Origin: Sphingobacteriaceae bacterium
GTDB taxonomy: Bacteria > Bacteroidota > Bacteroidia > B-17B0 > Aurantibacillaceae
Reading direction: 5' to 3'
DNA length: 64,000 bases
Assembly: GCA_016705695.1 (NCBI GenBank)
Contig: JADJLA010000012.1
Location: forward strand, 26,767-90,766
The stretch's first letter is position 1, and the number at the start of each line of letters is the position of its first letter. Below are positions 63,885 through 64,000 of this stretch, one piece after another. The position numbers and the translations under genes are program-made. The notes under the pieces are model-generated. The model was not told where the DNA came from and did not search any database. It saw nothing but the letters and a program-made list of their open reading frames with translations.

Positions 63885-64000
63885 ATGAAAAGATCAATTA
63901 GAAAAGCTGTATTTATTTTAGCAGCAACTGTATGTACTGCTAGTTTAAGCGCACAAAAAATAGCTCACATTAGTTTAGACTCTTTAGTGAGTTTAATGCC
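63885..64000 (+). CDS. OmpH/Skp family chaperone (2), partial
   Basis: Start of a second OmpH-like gene, cut by the window edge. The first 38 codons give a signal peptide (AVFILAATVCTASLSAQ) and IAHISLDSLVSLM, similar in position to the mature N-terminus of the first copy. Tandem ompH genes after bamA are common in Bacteroidota. Confidence 0.75.
   Translation, partial: MKRSIRKAVFILAATVCTASLSAQKIAHISLDSLVSLM

Overview
The window comes from a member of the Bacteroidota. The evidence is secreted proteins ending in type IX secretion (T9SS) sorting domains of both types (short Por-type tails at about 9.2 and 38-40 kb, gliding-motility-associated C-termini at 33.6-38.2 kb), promoters matching the Bacteroidota -33/-7 pattern (TTTG, 19 bases, TAnnTTTG), absence of obvious Shine-Dalgarno sites, AT-rich DNA, and family-typical versions of BamA, OmpH, SucA and KorAB. 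I cannot name a genus. No phage, transposase, CRISPR array, rRNA or tRNA was found.

Layout. 0-4 kb: a PolB-like 3'-5' exonuclease, a double CbxX-type AAA+ ATPase with a duplicated beta-rich N-terminus, and a small channel-like membrane protein with an unusual filter. 4.2-9.1 kb: an operon of a GltD-like NAD(P)H/Fe-S flavoprotein with both subunits of a 2-oxoacid:ferredoxin oxidoreductase. 9.2-13.1 kb: a T9SS-secreted protein and glycine decarboxylase. 13.3-25.9 kb: three consecutive genes that all end in a SpoIIE/PP2C phosphatase domain. The first encodes 2876 residues: TPRs, then twelve tandem GAF domains joined by coiled-coil linkers of two lengths that differ by one heptad, then the phosphatase. 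The other two have TPRs outside the membrane, one transmembrane helix and the phosphatase inside. 26-32.4 kb: LemA/TPM cluster, alpha/beta hydrolase, TatC, M1 aminopeptidase. 32.5-41.9 kb: envelope lipoproteins, two paralogous PKD/T9SS giants, a frameshifted FG-GAP protein, a DCC-type protein, an AhpD-like protein and a SPOR protein. 42-48.5 kb: SucA-SucB, a K+ channel with RCK domain, RimO. 48.5-59.8 kb: a surface-polysaccharide locus (six-gene overlapping minus-strand operon, asparagine synthetase-like amidotransferase, Wzy-like polytopic protein, GT4). 59.9-64 kb: uppS-bamA-ompH-ompH (second ompH cut by the window edge).

The most unusual system is the 13.3-25.9 kb signalling block. One large soluble multi-GAF phosphatase is encoded directly beside two membrane TPR phosphatases, which suggests sensory inputs from the cytosol and periplasm converging on a common output (inference). 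Its GAF array appears to have grown by duplication of GAF pairs. Other points of note are intergenic palindromic repeats of several families, a 121-base imperfect palindrome at 41.4 kb, two single-base frame breaks (korA N-terminus, FG-GAP gene) that could be real or assembly errors, and coexistence of ferredoxin-linked and NAD-linked 2-oxoacid oxidation.
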